DNA of 64,000 nt from Pseudarthrobacter sulfonivorans (GTDB taxonomy: Bacteria > Actinomycetota > Actinomycetes > Actinomycetales > Micrococcaceae), in the NCBI RefSeq assembly GCF_014712225.1, contig NZ_JACXBW010000011.1, forward strand, positions 62,001-126,000, written 5' to 3'. The stretch's first letter is position 1, and each line of letters opens with the position of its first letter. Positions 27,550 to 36,933 of this stretch are shown here, in pieces. The translations under genes and the position numbers were made by a program. The notes under the pieces were generated by a model. That model saw only the letters and a list, made by a program, of their open reading frames with translations. It searched no databases and was not told the origin of the DNA.

Positions 27550-28517
27550 TGAGCCTCGCAGACCCCCGCCTTCACGGTCCGGCCGTAACGGAGACCACCA
27601 TGCCAACCTCAACAATGACATCCGCACCCAAGACCAGGGCGTCGAACGGCAACGGCACGCGCCGTCGCCGGCACCACGCTGAGGGCCTTGAGGCAGGCAA
27701 GCGCAGCACCAGGACGCTGCTCTGGATCCTCCTCGCGGCGGCCATGATCTTCTACGGCTTCCCGTTCCTCTACCTGCTCTTCACGTCCTTCAAGACGCCG
27801 ATCGACACCATCGCCGTCCCGCCGACTATCCTGCCCAGGGAATGGACGCTGGAGAACTACACCAACGCGCTGGGACGAAGTGGCGTGCTGGCCTCCTTTA
27901 TTAACAGCGCGCAGACGGCCATCATCAGCACGGTCCTGTCCCTGGTGCTGGCGGTCCCCGCCGCGTACGGCATCACCCGCTACAAAACACCCAGCGGACG
28001 CGTGTTCATCATGGCGGCCCTGGTCACCCGCATGGTGCCGCCGGTGGCCATCGGCATCCCGCTCGCATCGATGATGTCAGCAGCGGGACTGGCTGACACG
28101 CCGATCGCCCTGTCCATCGCCCACACCACCATCTCGCTGCCGCTTTCCATCTGGCTGATGTCCAGCTTCTTCGAAGCCGTGCCCAAGGACCTGGAGGAAG
28201 CGGCCACCGTGGACGGCTGCAGCAGGCTCGGAGCCCTTTGGCGGGTGGTCATCCCGGTGGTGTCCGGCGGCATCGCGGTCACCGCGATCTTCGCCTTCCT
28301 CGCCTCTTGGAACGAGTTCCTGTTCGCCCTCCTGATGACCGCCGTCAGGTCCCAGACCACCCCCGTGGTCATCGCAAACTTCCAGACCCAGTTCGGACTG
28401 GACTGGGGATCCATGACGGCACTCGCCGCCGTCTACTCGATCCCCGTGATCCTCCTCACGCTTCTCTTGCAGCGCAAGATCGTCGCAGGCATGACGCTCG
28501 GCGCCGTCAAGGGCTGA
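27549..28517 (+). CDS. Sugar ABC transporter permease (MalG type), fructan-sugar locus
   Basis: 322 residues. A long basic, polar N-terminus (R-R-R-R-H-H around residues 37-42) precedes the first helix (L-L-W-I-L-L-A-A-A-M-I-F-Y-G-F). The EAA loop is L-E-E-A-A-T-V-D-G-C-S near residue 215. The ATG at 27549 is coupled to the upstream stop; ATG 27600 would drop the first 17 residues and is an alternative. Second permease of the importer feeding GH91 and GH32. Confidence 0.92.
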   Translation: MSLADPRLHGPAVTETTMPTSTMTSAPKTRASNGNGTRRRRHHAEGLEAGKRSTRTLLWILLAAAMIFYGFPFLYLLFTSFKTPIDTIAVPPTILPREWTLENYTNALGRSGVLASFINSAQTAIISTVLSLVLAVPAAYGITRYKTPSGRVFIMAALVTRMVPPVAIGIPLASMMSAAGLADTPIALSIAHTTISLPLSIWLMSSFFEAVPKDLEEAATVDGCSRLGALWRVVIPVVSGGIAVTAIFAFLASWNEFLFALLMTAVRSQTTPVVIANFQTQFGLDWGSMTALAAVYSIPVILLTLLLQRKIVAGMTLGAVKG

Positions 28518-28546
28518 GAAACCACAGCACACAAAGGGAAGAACCT

Positions 28547-29914
28547 ATGTCAAGCAACAACTGCTACGACGTGACTACGTGGCCCGTCGGCAATCCGTCC
28601 GAGGACGTCGGTGAAGTAATCAACAGCATCATCGCTGACATCAAGGATCGGCAGACGGCCACCGATGCGAACCATGGAGGAAAGCCAGGCGCGGTGATCT
28701 ACATTCCGCCCGGGGACTACCACCTTCGTACGCAGGTGGTGATCGACGTCAGCTTCCTCAGGATCCATGGCTCGGGACACGGCTTTACGTCGTCGAGCAT
28801 CCGGTTCAACGTTCCCGAAGACGAATGGCCCGCCTTGCATGAGCTGTGGCCCGGAGGGAGTCGCATTATCGTCGACATTCCCCTCGGCGGAGACGGCGAG
28901 GAATCCAAGGGAGCCGCCTTCTACGTTGAGCGAAGCGGAAGCCCGCGGATCAGCTCGGTCGAGTTCTCCAACTTCTGCATCGACGGGTTGCACTTCAACC
29001 CGGATGGCTCGGGGATGCATCCGGAGAACACCTACGTCAACGGCAAGACGGGTATCTATGTCGCGAACGACAATGACTCATTCCGCGTAACCGGCATGGG
29101 GTTCGTCTACCTTGAGAACGCTCTCACTATCTACAACGCGGACGCGCTTTCCGTTCACGGCAACTTCATCGCTGAATGCGGAAGCTGCATCGAGCTGCGC
29201 GGCTGGGGACAGGCCTCAAAGATCACCGACAACTTGGTCGGAGCAGGCTTCAAGGGTCACTCGATCTACGCCGAGAACCATGGCGGGCTCCTGATAACCG
29301 CAAACAACGTCTTCCCCCGTGGCGCGAGCAGCGTCCGTCTCGACGGCGTCACGCGTTCAAGCGTCACCAACAACCGTTTGCATTCGTTCTACCCTGGGAT
29401 GCTGATTCTCGCAGCGAACAGTTCGGAGAACCTCGTGGCCACGAACCACTTCTTGCGCGACCATGAGCCCTGGACGCCCTTCCTGGGCGTCGACAACGGA
29501 CTGAACGACCTCTACGGACTTCTCTGTGTCAGTGGCAGCAACAACTCCGTCGTCAGCAACCACTTCTCCCAGATCATCGACTCACAGAGCATCCGGCCGA
29601 CAGGTGCGACGCCTGTCATCGTCCGGCTGATGGCGGGGGTCGGCAACTTCGTCTCCAACAACCACGTGGTGGCCATGGACGTTCAATCCAAGTCAAGTGA
29701 CTCCTGCTTCTCGGCTCAGGTGGACGCACTGTTGACCACCGAGGCTTCGGACGGCCTCGCCGTAACGGCCGTCATGGTCGATTCCGAATCAGCCCGGAAT
29801 ACGATCCTGGATTCCGGGAGTGACGCCCAAGTTATCGCCGATAGGGCTGTTAACGCCTTTAGGGCCACACCAACGATCGGTTTCCAGGCGGCACATGCAC
29901 TTGTGGCCCAGTAA
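28547..29914 (+). CDS. GH91 protein: inulin fructotransferase family, likely intracellular difructose-anhydride hydrolase
   Basis: 455 residues from ATG 28547. Right-handed beta-helix protein matching remembered Arthrobacter inulin fructotransferases: Y-D-V-T-T-W near the N-terminus, I-I-A-D-I-K-D-R-Q, I-P-P-G-D-Y-H-L-R-T-Q-V-V-I-D-V, V-Y-L-E-N-A-L and A-E-C-G-S-C-I-E-L. Asp199 and Glu210 keep the 11-residue spacing of the GH91 catalytic pair. Characterised inulin fructotransferases are secreted with a signal peptide; here the protein starts directly with the mature-type N-terminus. With an upstream ABC importer, hydrolysis of an imported difructose anhydride (DFA III or DFA I) fits better than attack on extracellular inulin. 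Two sampled 60-base lines are 57-58% GC, lower than the adjoining permease gene. Confidence 0.82.
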   Translation: MSSNNCYDVTTWPVGNPSEDVGEVINSIIADIKDRQTATDANHGGKPGAVIYIPPGDYHLRTQVVIDVSFLRIHGSGHGFTSSSIRFNVPEDEWPALHELWPGGSRIIVDIPLGGDGEESKGAAFYVERSGSPRISSVEFSNFCIDGLHFNPDGSGMHPENTYVNGKTGIYVANDNDSFRVTGMGFVYLENALTIYNADALSVHGNFIAECGSCIELRGWGQASKITDNLVGAGFKGHSIYAENHGGLLITANNVFPRGASSVRLDGVTRSSVTNNRLHSFYPGMLILAANSSENLVATNHFLRDHEPWTPFLGVDNGLNDLYGLLCVSGSNNSVVSNHFSQIIDSQSIRPTGATPVIVRLMAGVGNFVSNNHVVAMDVQSKSSDSCFSAQVDALLTTEASDGLAVTAVMVDSESARNTILDSGSDAQVIADRAVNAFRATPTIGFQAAHALVAQ

Positions 29915-30028
29915 CCCGCTCAGGCGCGGCGAGACCGCCGGGATCGCCATCATCGAGGGCCGGGAAATGATTTACGAACAAGTCGAACCGTAGAATCAGC
30001 ACCAACACCATGAGGACGTGGGAGACCA

Positions 30029-31072
30029 ATGACCAATAGATCAGTCGGTATCAAGGAAGTAGCAGTCGCCGCCGGGGTGTCGGTGACCACGGTCTCCCAT
30101 GTCCTCAATGACGTGTCGTACGCGCGGATCAGCGCGGAAACCAGGGACAAGGTGAAGTCCGCCGCTGAGCACCTCGGCTACGGTCCCAACCGCTTGGCCC
30201 AGGCGCTCCGCACCCAGCGGACCGGCATGCTGGGCCTCGTCAGCGAGGACATCGCGACCACACCCCATGCAGGACGCATCATTCTGGGCGCAGACGAAGC
30301 TGCCCGGGCCCGCGGCTACAACCTGATGATCATCAACACGTCCGGGTCCGCGAGCCCTGAATCCAGGGATGCCGACGTCGAAGCCCTCCTGGAGCGCCGG
30401 GTCGACGGCATCCTTTACGCCACCATGTACCACCGCCACGTGCAGCTTCCCGTCAACCTTGGCAGCGTACCGGCGGTGCTGGTGGACTCCGTCAGCACCA
30501 GCGGCAGCATCACTGCCGTGGTGCCGGACGAGGAGGGCGGCGCCCGTGCCGCCGTCGAAATCCTGCTGGCGGCCGGCCATACCCGCATCGGATTCCTAAA
30601 CAACACCGATGATGTCCCCGCCACCCGGGACCGCCTCCACGGCTTCCGCGCCACGCTGACGGAGGCAGGGCTCGACGGCGACGCGGCACCTGTCGAGTCG
30701 GAGCTCTCCGAAGTGCAGGGAGGCTATGAGGCGGCCCGCCGGATGTTGGGGCGTGACGACAGGCCCACCGGGCTGTTCTGCTACAACGACCGGATGGCCA
30801 TGGGCGCCTACCGGGCCGCAGCGGAGCTGGGGCTGTCTATCCCCGGGGATCTGTCTGTGGTGGGCTTTGATGACCAGGAGCTCATCGCGGCAAACCTGTA
30901 CCCGGGCCTGACCACGGTGGCCCTGCCGCACTACGAAATGGGCGCCTGGGCCGCCGAGAACCTGATCGACGCCATCGAAGGCAAGACGGACTTGGCGCTC
31001 ATGGCGCTCCACCCGACCATCCTCGACTGCCCGCTGGTGGCCCGCGACTCCGTGGCGGCGCCTCCGCCGTGA
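30029..31072 (+). CDS. LacI-family transcriptional regulator of the fructan-sugar locus
   Basis: 347 residues. N-terminal LacI HTH (I-K-E-V-A-V-A-A-G-V-S-V-T-T-V-S-H-V-L-N, residues 5-24) with hinge-region R-L-A-Q-A-L-R-T-Q-R-T-G, then the sugar-binding domain (G-L-V-S-E-D-I, V-V-G-F-D-D-Q-E). Lies between the GH91 and GH32 genes, after a 114-base gap with a TAGAAT -10-like box at 29991-29996. Likely represses from the palindrome at 25245-25261 and is released by a fructose-type effector; inference. Confidence 0.92.
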   Translation: MTNRSVGIKEVAVAAGVSVTTVSHVLNDVSYARISAETRDKVKSAAEHLGYGPNRLAQALRTQRTGMLGLVSEDIATTPHAGRIILGADEAARARGYNLMIINTSGSASPESRDADVEALLERRVDGILYATMYHRHVQLPVNLGSVPAVLVDSVSTSGSITAVVPDEEGGARAAVEILLAAGHTRIGFLNNTDDVPATRDRLHGFRATLTEAGLDGDAAPVESELSEVQGGYEAARRMLGRDDRPTGLFCYNDRMAMGAYRAAAELGLSIPGDLSVVGFDDQELIAANLYPGLTTVALPHYEMGAWAAENLIDAIEGKTDLALMALHPTILDCPLVARDSVAAPPP

Positions 31073-31145
31073 CCCCGGGGCCCGTTCCCCGGACCCGGAA
31101 AAGCAAGTCCTCCCACCGATCACACCAGAGCAAGGATCAAGCACC

Positions 31146-32738
31146 ATGTCCAGCCGCCTTGATGACGCACGCCCAAAACCGGCCCCGCCGCAGGAAGTCA
31201 GGCCCCAGGAAGTGCTACCGCAGCAAGTCCCGGCCGGAACGCCGCACCTGCGTCCCGCCCTCCATTACACGGCGCGGGACACCTGGCTCAATGACCCCAA
31301 CGGCCTGGTGTTCTACCGCGGTATGTACCACCTCTACTACCAGAACAACCCGTACGGGAACGTGTGGGGCAACATGTCCTGGGGCCACGCAACGTCCACG
31401 GACCTGGTTCGCTGGACGGAGCAACCCGTTGCCATCGCCTGCGACGATGCCGAGGACATCTACTCCGGCAGCATTGTGGTGGACCACGCCAACAGCTCTG
31501 GCTTCGGCAGCGCCGAAAACCCGCCGCTGGTGGCCATCTACACCAGCGCGTTCAAGCCCGGCGCCGCCCACGAAGGCACCCAGGCCCAGTCCCTGGCCTA
31601 CAGCAACGACGCCGGCATGACCTGGACCAAGTTCGCGGGCAACCCCGTCCTGACCCGTGGCTCGACGAACTTCCGCGACCCCAAGGTCTTCAGTTACGCC
31701 GGCCCTCACGGCCTGTGCTGGGTGATGGCCGCCGTCGAAGCGGGGGAGCAAAAGGTGGTCTTCTACCGCTCCACAGACCTGCGCGTGTGGGAGCTGGCCA
31801 GCGAGTTCGGACCAGCCAACGCCGCCGGGGGAGAGTGGGAATGCCCCGACATCTTCCCGCTGTCCGTGGACGGAGACCCGGACCGGACCAAGTGGGTGCT
31901 GGTGGTCAACATCAACCCCGGTGCGGTGGCAGGGGGCTCCGGCGGGCAATACTTCGTGGGCGACTTCGACGGCTTCACGTTCACGCCGGATCCGTCGTCC
32001 CTGCTGGACTCCCCGGTCTACGGCACCAGCGGTGCGGGCGCGGAGGCTGGACGGCTCCGCGAATGCCGCTGGCTGGACTGGGGACGCGATTACTACGCTG
32101 CCGTCTCCTTCAGCAATGTTCCCGACGGCCGGCGCCTCATGGTCGGCTGGCTCAGCAACTGGGACTACGCCAACAGCCTGCCCACGTTCCCCTGGCGGTC
32201 CGGGATGTCGCTGGTCCGCGAGGTCTCGCTGGAAACGGTGGACGGGCGCCCGGCCCTGGTCCAGACCCCCATTCTTCCGCCCCTTGACAACGTCCACTGC
32301 CTGGATAGCCGCGAGCTATGCGGTACGCTCGCCTTGCCGGAAATCCTGCCGGGCACGGCGCAGGTCATCGACGCCGAAATCCTGCCCGGAGCCTCGGACC
32401 GCTGCGGATTCCGGCTGTGGGAGGATGCCGACGGCGGTGCTGCCGTCCTCGCCTATGATCCCGCCGCCGGGGTGCTCAGCCTGGACCGCACCAATGCGGG
32501 GAACGCTGCCTTCCACCCGGCCTTCGCGTCCGTGGAGTCCGCCGCCGTCGCGCTGGAGGATGGACTGCTCACGCTGCGTATCGTCGTCGACCATTGCTCA
32601 GTTGAGGTTTTCGCCCAAGGCGGGAAGGTGGTGCTCACCGACCTGGTGTTCCCGCTCCCCGGAGACTTTGGGGTTTCGGTGTTCAACGACGGCGGCGACG
32701 CCATCATCCGGACTCTGAGCGTCTCAACCTTCATCTAG
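31146..32738 (+). CDS. GH32 fructosidase (beta-fructofuranosidase/levanase type)
   Basis: Hydrolyses terminal beta-fructosyl bonds in sucrose, inulobiose or levan-type oligomers. All three GH32 carboxylates are visible: nucleophile Asp50 in W-L-N-D-P-N-G, transition-state stabiliser Asp178 in F-R-D-P-K, acid/base Glu232 in W-E-C-P-D-I-F. A five-blade propeller part is followed by a C-terminal beta-sandwich (R-I-V-V-D-H-C-S-V-E-V-F, a family hallmark). 530 residues, no signal peptide, so cytoplasmic. The N-terminus carries a short P-Q-E-V/P-Q-Q-V repeat before the catalytic domain. Probably converts the disaccharide released by GH91 to fructose. Confidence 0.93.
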   Translation: MSSRLDDARPKPAPPQEVRPQEVLPQQVPAGTPHLRPALHYTARDTWLNDPNGLVFYRGMYHLYYQNNPYGNVWGNMSWGHATSTDLVRWTEQPVAIACDDAEDIYSGSIVVDHANSSGFGSAENPPLVAIYTSAFKPGAAHEGTQAQSLAYSNDAGMTWTKFAGNPVLTRGSTNFRDPKVFSYAGPHGLCWVMAAVEAGEQKVVFYRSTDLRVWELASEFGPANAAGGEWECPDIFPLSVDGDPDRTKWVLVVNINPGAVAGGSGGQYFVGDFDGFTFTPDPSSLLDSPVYGTSGAGAEAGRLRECRWLDWGRDYYAAVSFSNVPDGRRLMVGWLSNWDYANSLPTFPWRSGMSLVREVSLETVDGRPALVQTPILPPLDNVHCLDSRELCGTLALPEILPGTAQVIDAEILPGASDRCGFRLWEDADGGAAVLAYDPAAGVLSLDRTNAGNAAFHPAFASVESAAVALEDGLLTLRIVVDHCSVEVFAQGGKVVLTDLVFPLPGDFGVSVFNDGGDAIIRTLSVSTFI

Positions 32739-32908
32739 CGGCTGACAGTTCGCCCCCTCCCATCGCTACGCCCAGAGGGAACTTTTAGCCGGCACCGTGC
32801 GTGAATTACTCCGGACGGTGTATAGCTAGTAGCTGATGCAGCACCACACGCGCGTAGACCACTCGCCGTGCAGCACTACCAGGAGGGACGGGGCCAGCCC
32901 CCGAACAG

Positions 32909-34975
32909 ATGAAAGCTAAGAGTTTCTTCAAGGGCCCGGGCATCTGGATCGTCGTTGTGATCGCCATGCTCCTTGTGGCCTTTGCAACGCTGGCTCCCGG
33001 CGGTGCGGCGCGGATCGACACTGATAAGGGCCTTGAGCTCCTCGCCGACAACGGCAAGGTTGAGCAGGCAAAGATTTTCGACGGCGAGAACCGTGTTGAC
33101 CTGGTGCTGAAGGACAGCTACAACGTCGATGGACAAGACAAGGGTAAGAGCGTCCAGTTCTTCTACGTGGACGCCCGCGCCATGGACGTCGTCAAGGCCG
33201 TCACCGACTCCAAGCCGGCCAACGGATACACGGACCAGCCGATCGAGAGCAACTGGTTCTCCGGCCTGCTCTCGCTCCTGATCCCCGTCATCCTCCTCGG
33301 TGCACTGTTCTGGTTCCTGATGACCCGCATGCAGGGCGGCGGCTCCAAGATCATGCAGTTCGGCAAGTCCAAGGCCAAAATGGTCAGCAAGGACATGCCG
33401 CAGGTGACATTCGTGGACGTCGCCGGTGCAGACGAGGCCGTGGAGGAACTGCAGGAAATCAAGGAATTCCTGCAGGAACCGGCCAAGTTCCAGGCTGTGG
33501 GCGCCAAGATCCCCAAGGGTGTGCTCCTTTACGGCCCGCCAGGAACCGGCAAGACCCTCCTGGCCCGCGCCGTCGCAGGCGAAGCAGGCGTCCCGTTCTT
33601 CTCCATCTCCGGCTCGGACTTCGTTGAAATGTTCGTCGGCGTTGGCGCCTCCCGCGTCCGCGACCTTTTCGAGCAGGCCAAGGCCAACTCGCCCGCCATC
33701 ATCTTCGTGGACGAGATCGACGCCGTCGGCCGTCACCGCGGTGCCGGCATCGGCGGCGGCAACGACGAACGCGAGCAGACCCTCAACCAGCTGCTGGTGG
33801 AGATGGACGGCTTCGATGTCAAGACCAACGTCATCCTGATCGCCGCCACCAACCGCCCGGATGTCCTGGACCCGGCACTGCTGCGCCCGGGACGCTTCGA
33901 CCGCCAGATCGGCGTGGACGCGCCGGACATGATTGGCCGTGACCAGATCCTGCAGGTCCACGCCAAGGGCAAGCCGATGGCCCCGGGTGTCGACCTGAAG
34001 GCCGTGGCCAAGAAGACCCCCGGCTACACCGGTGCTGACCTGGCCAACGTTCTCAACGAAGCCGCTCTCCTGACTGCGCGCTCCAACGCCAACCTCATCG
34101 ACGACCGCGCCCTGGACGAGGCCATCGACCGTGTGATGGCCGGCCCGCAGAAGCGCAGCCGCGTCATGAAGGAACACGAGCGCAAGATCACCGCGTACCA
34201 CGAAGGCGGCCACGCACTGGTGGCAGCGGCGCTGCGGAACTCCGCTCCGGTCACCAAGATCACCATCCTGCCCCGCGGCCGCGCCCTGGGTTACACCATG
34301 GTGGTCCCGGACAACGACAAGTACTCCGTGACCAGAAATGAGCTGCTGGACCAGATGGCCTACGCCATGGGCGGCCGCGTGGCGGAGGAAATCGTCTTCC
34401 ACGACCCCTCCACCGGCGCCTCCAATGACATCGAAAAGGCCACTGCCACGGCCCGCAAAATGGTCACCGAGTACGGCATGAGCGAGCGTGTTGGTGCCGT
34501 GCGCCTGGGCCAGGGCGGCGGCGAGCCCTTCCTGGGCCGCGATGCCGGCCACGAGCGCAACTACTCGGACCAGATCGCCTACGTTGTGGATGAGGAAGTG
34601 CGCCGCCTGATCGACCAGGCGCATGACGAGGCCTACGCGATCCTCACCGAAAACCGCGACGTGCTGGACCAGCTGGCCCTCGAGCTCCTGGAGCGGGAAA
34701 CCCTGAACCAGGCAGAGATCGCGGACATCTTCACGGACATCCGTCTGCGTGACTTCCGCGAAGTATGGCTGTCCAAGGAATCCCGGCCGGTCCAGCAGGC
34801 CGGTCCCGTGGAATCCCGGCAGGAAAAGGCGGAACGCGAAGCCCAGGAAGAGGCCAAACAGGCCCGCCTGGACGAGCCGCTGGATGCCCAGCCTCCGCAC
34901 CCGCAGGGTGTCCCGGAGGATGCTACCTTCAAGGGCGGCATTCCGGACTCGGGGCCTGACGCCCTGCGCGGCTAA
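32909..34975 (+). CDS. ftsH: ATP-dependent zinc metalloprotease FtsH
   Basis: Membrane-bound AAA+ protease for quality control of membrane and regulatory proteins. Two helices (about 11-29 and 120-138) flank an extracytoplasmic domain of about 90 residues. Walker A G-P-P-G-T-G-K-T is at 209-216, Walker B I-I-F-V-D-E-I-D follows, then [17 protein letters not shown], and the zinc motif H-E-G-G-H at 431-435. 688 residues with a polar C-terminal tail. The best AGGAGG lies 23 bases upstream of the ATG, farther than normal. The preceding 170 bases contain a TATAGCT -10-like box at 32821 but no gene. Heads the folate cluster. Confidence 0.97.
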   Translation: MKAKSFFKGPGIWIVVVIAMLLVAFATLAPGGAARIDTDKGLELLADNGKVEQAKIFDGENRVDLVLKDSYNVDGQDKGKSVQFFYVDARAMDVVKAVTDSKPANGYTDQPIESNWFSGLLSLLIPVILLGALFWFLMTRMQGGGSKIMQFGKSKAKMVSKDMPQVTFVDVAGADEAVEELQEIKEFLQEPAKFQAVGAKIPKGVLLYGPPGTGKTLLARAVAGEAGVPFFSISGSDFVEMFVGVGASRVRDLFEQAKANSPAIIFVDEIDAVGRHRGAGIGGGNDEREQTLNQLLVEMDGFDVKTNVILIAATNRPDVLDPALLRPGRFDRQIGVDAPDMIGRDQILQVHAKGKPMAPGVDLKAVAKKTPGYTGADLANVLNEAALLTARSNANLIDDRALDEAIDRVMAGPQKRSRVMKEHERKITAYHEGGHALVAAALRNSAPVTKITILPRGRALGYTMVVPDNDKYSVTRNELLDQMAYAMGGRVAEEIVFHDPSTGASNDIEKATATARKMVTEYGMSERVGAVRLGQGGGEPFLGRDAGHERNYSDQIAYVVDEEVRRLIDQAHDEAYAILTENRDVLDQLALELLERETLNQAEIADIFTDIRLRDFREVWLSKESRPVQQAGPVESRQEKAEREAQEEAKQARLDEPLDAQPPHPQGVPEDATFKGGIPDSGPDALRG

Positions 34976-34985
34976 GCTTTCTTCT

Positions 34986-35630
34986 GTGAATCACTTCGAC
35001 GACGACGACGCGCCCTCCTCCGCCGGATACCCGGCGGAGGACGGATCCCACCACAAAAAGCACGAGAAAGTGGACCGGCCGCGGATCGAAGCGGCCGTCC
35101 GCGAGATCCTCTTGGCCATCGGCGAGGACCCTGACCGCGGCGGGCTCGTGGACACCCCCCGGCGGGTGGCCAAAGCCTACGCCGAGGTGTTCGCAGGTCT
35201 TCACCACGACCCCGCTGACGTCCTTTCCACCACCTTTGACCTCGACCACGAGGAACTGGTCCTGGTCAAGGACATCCCGTTCTACTCCACATGCGAGCAC
35301 CACCTGGTGCCGTTCCACGGGGTTGCCCACGTGGGCTACATCCCCTCGCACGACGGCAAAGTGACCGGCCTGAGCAAGCTGGCGCGGCTCGTGGACATTT
35401 ACGCCCGGCGCCCCCAGGTGCAGGAACGGCTGACCACCCAGATCGTCGAAGCAATGGTCAGCCACCTCAAGCCGCGGGGCGCAATTGTTGTTGTTGAATG
35501 CGAGCACATGTGCATGTCCATGCGCGGTGTCCGCAAGCCCGGAGCGAAGACCGTCACCAGTGCGGTACGCGGGCAGCTCCATGACCCGGCCACCCGTGCC
35601 GAAGCCATGAGCCTCATCCTCGGAAGGTAA
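34986..35630 (+). CDS. folE: GTP cyclohydrolase I
   Basis: First step of folate synthesis: GTP to 7,8-dihydroneopterin triphosphate. Seen: [10 protein letters not shown], the zinc-binding region [22 protein letters not shown] and [12 protein letters not shown]. The GTG at 34986 lies 10 bases after the ftsH stop and gives 214 residues with an acidic N-terminal extension (N-H-F-D-D-D-D). No Shine-Dalgarno sequence is visible, so translation may depend on coupling to ftsH. The longer frame opening inside ftsH is rejected. Confidence 0.96.
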   Translation: MNHFDDDDAPSSAGYPAEDGSHHKKHEKVDRPRIEAAVREILLAIGEDPDRGGLVDTPRRVAKAYAEVFAGLHHDPADVLSTTFDLDHEELVLVKDIPFYSTCEHHLVPFHGVAHVGYIPSHDGKVTGLSKLARLVDIYARRPQVQERLTTQIVEAMVSHLKPRGAIVVVECEHMCMSMRGVRKPGAKTVTSAVRGQLHDPATRAEAMSLILGR

Positions 35631-35639
35631 GTACAAACC

Positions 35640-36560
35640 ATGGACTCACTAGCTGCAGCCCCGGGAACCGGGCCCGCAACGTCGCCGCTGCCCATCCTGC
35701 GCAAACCGCGCCCGGCAGCGAAATTCGCAGACCTGCCCACCGACCGCACGCTGGTCATGGGCATCCTGAACGTTACGCCCGACTCCTTCAGTGACGGCGG
35801 CAAGCACGCCACGGCAGACACTGCCATCGCGGCCGGCCTGCGGATGTTCTACGCGGGCGCCGACATCATCGACGTGGGCGGTGAATCGACCCGCCCCGGC
35901 GCGTTGGACGTCAGCCCGGAGGAAGAACAGCGCCGGGTGGTCCCTGTCATCGAAGCCCTGGTCAAGGCAGGTGCGCTGGTCTCCATCGACACCACGCACA
36001 CGTCCACGGCGGCGGCCGGGCTGAAGGCCGGAGCCGCCATCATCAATGATGTCTCCGGCCTCACCATGGAGTCCGAAATGGCAGAACTGGTGGCCTCGTC
36101 GAAAGCCCCCTACGTCCTGACGCACCGCCGGGGCGACGCCCGCACGATGAATTCGCTGGCCGAGTACAAGGATGTTGCCGGCGAAGTGGTGGCGGAACTG
36201 GCCGGTGTTCGCGACAAGCTCCTCGCCGCCGGGGTGAGCCCGGAACAGATCATCGTTGACCCGGGCCTGGGCTTCGCCAAGAACGATGCCCACAACTGGG
36301 AACTCCTGCAGAACCTGGACCAGCTGGACAGCCTGGGGCACCGGGTCCTCGTGGCTGCATCCCGCAAACGCTTCCTGGGCACCCTGCTGACGGTGGCCGG
36401 CAAGTCCGCCGCACCGGAGGAACGTGACGCCGCCACCGCGGCCATTACGGCCATCAGCGCCTTCCGCGGCGCCTGGGCCGTCCGGGTGCACGACGTCGCA
36501 CCAAGCCTTGACGCTGTTAAGGTTGCTTCACGCGTGGCGGCTGCCCGCACCACTCACTAG
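35640..36560 (+). CDS. folP: Dihydropteroate synthase
   Basis: Condenses 6-hydroxymethyl-7,8-dihydropterin pyrophosphate with p-aminobenzoate. 306 residues with both family signatures: M-G-I-L-N-V-T-P-D-S-F-S-D-G-G (about residues 40-54) and D-I-I-D-V-G-G-E-S-T-R-P-G-A. I-I-V-D-P-G-L-G-F-A-K and A-A-S-R-K-R-F complete the active site. Sulfonamide target. ATG 35640 with GGAAGG upstream, 9 bases after folE. Confidence 0.96.
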   Translation: MDSLAAAPGTGPATSPLPILRKPRPAAKFADLPTDRTLVMGILNVTPDSFSDGGKHATADTAIAAGLRMFYAGADIIDVGGESTRPGALDVSPEEEQRRVVPVIEALVKAGALVSIDTTHTSTAAAGLKAGAAIINDVSGLTMESEMAELVASSKAPYVLTHRRGDARTMNSLAEYKDVAGEVVAELAGVRDKLLAAGVSPEQIIVDPGLGFAKNDAHNWELLQNLDQLDSLGHRVLVAASRKRFLGTLLTVAGKSAAPEERDAATAAITAISAFRGAWAVRVHDVAPSLDAVKVASRVAAARTTH

Positions 36561-36573
36561 GGCCGGGGGACCC

Positions 36574-36933
36574 ATGGACAGGATTACGCTGAGCGGTGTC
36601 ACCGCCGTCGGCCATCACGGCGTGTTCGACTTTGAGCGCCGGGAGGGCCAGCCCTTTGTGGTGGACGCGGTCCTGCATCTGGACTTCGCCAAAGCCGCGG
36701 AATCCGACGACGTCCGGGACACTGCACATTACGGTGAAGTGGCTGAGCGGATCACCGACTGGATCACGGGGGAGCCGCTGAACCTGATCGAGGCACTGGC
36801 CGTCAGGATTGCCGATGACCTCCTGGGCCGGTTCAGCATCCAGGCCGTGGACATCACCGTCCATAAACCGCAGGCGCCCATTGAGGTGCCCTTCGGTGAT
36901 GTGGCCGTCAGCGTGCACAGGGAGAGACCATGA
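36574..36933 (+). CDS. folB: Dihydroneopterin aldolase
   Basis: Splits 7,8-dihydroneopterin into 6-hydroxymethyl-7,8-dihydropterin and glycolaldehyde. 119 residues, usual size. Seen: G-H-H-G-V-F-D-F-E-R-R-E-G-Q-P-F (substrate-binding region), D-D-V-R-D-T-A-H-Y-G-E-V, N-L-I-E-A-L-A and V-T/H-K-P-Q-A-P-I. GGGGGA precedes ATG 36574. Its stop overlaps the folK start by 4 bases (ATGA). Confidence 0.95.
   Translation: MDRITLSGVTAVGHHGVFDFERREGQPFVVDAVLHLDFAKAAESDDVRDTAHYGEVAERITDWITGEPLNLIEALAVRIADDLLGRFSIQAVDITVHKPQAPIEVPFGDVAVSVHRERP

Noticed and set aside
28238..28546. Extension of the GH91 frame into the upstream permease gene
   Set aside because: Overlaps the permease coding region by nearly 300 bases; ATG 28547 follows the permease stop with a purine-rich site.
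28547..29914. Pectate lyase or polygalacturonase for the beta-helix protein
   Set aside because: The Y-D-V-T-T-W start, A-E-C-G-S-C and Asp/Glu spacing follow inulin fructotransferases, and the neighbours are fructose-related.
32876..34900. 674-codon antisense frame over ftsH
   Set aside because: FtsH motifs are complete on the plus strand; the antisense product is repetitive and unlike any protein.
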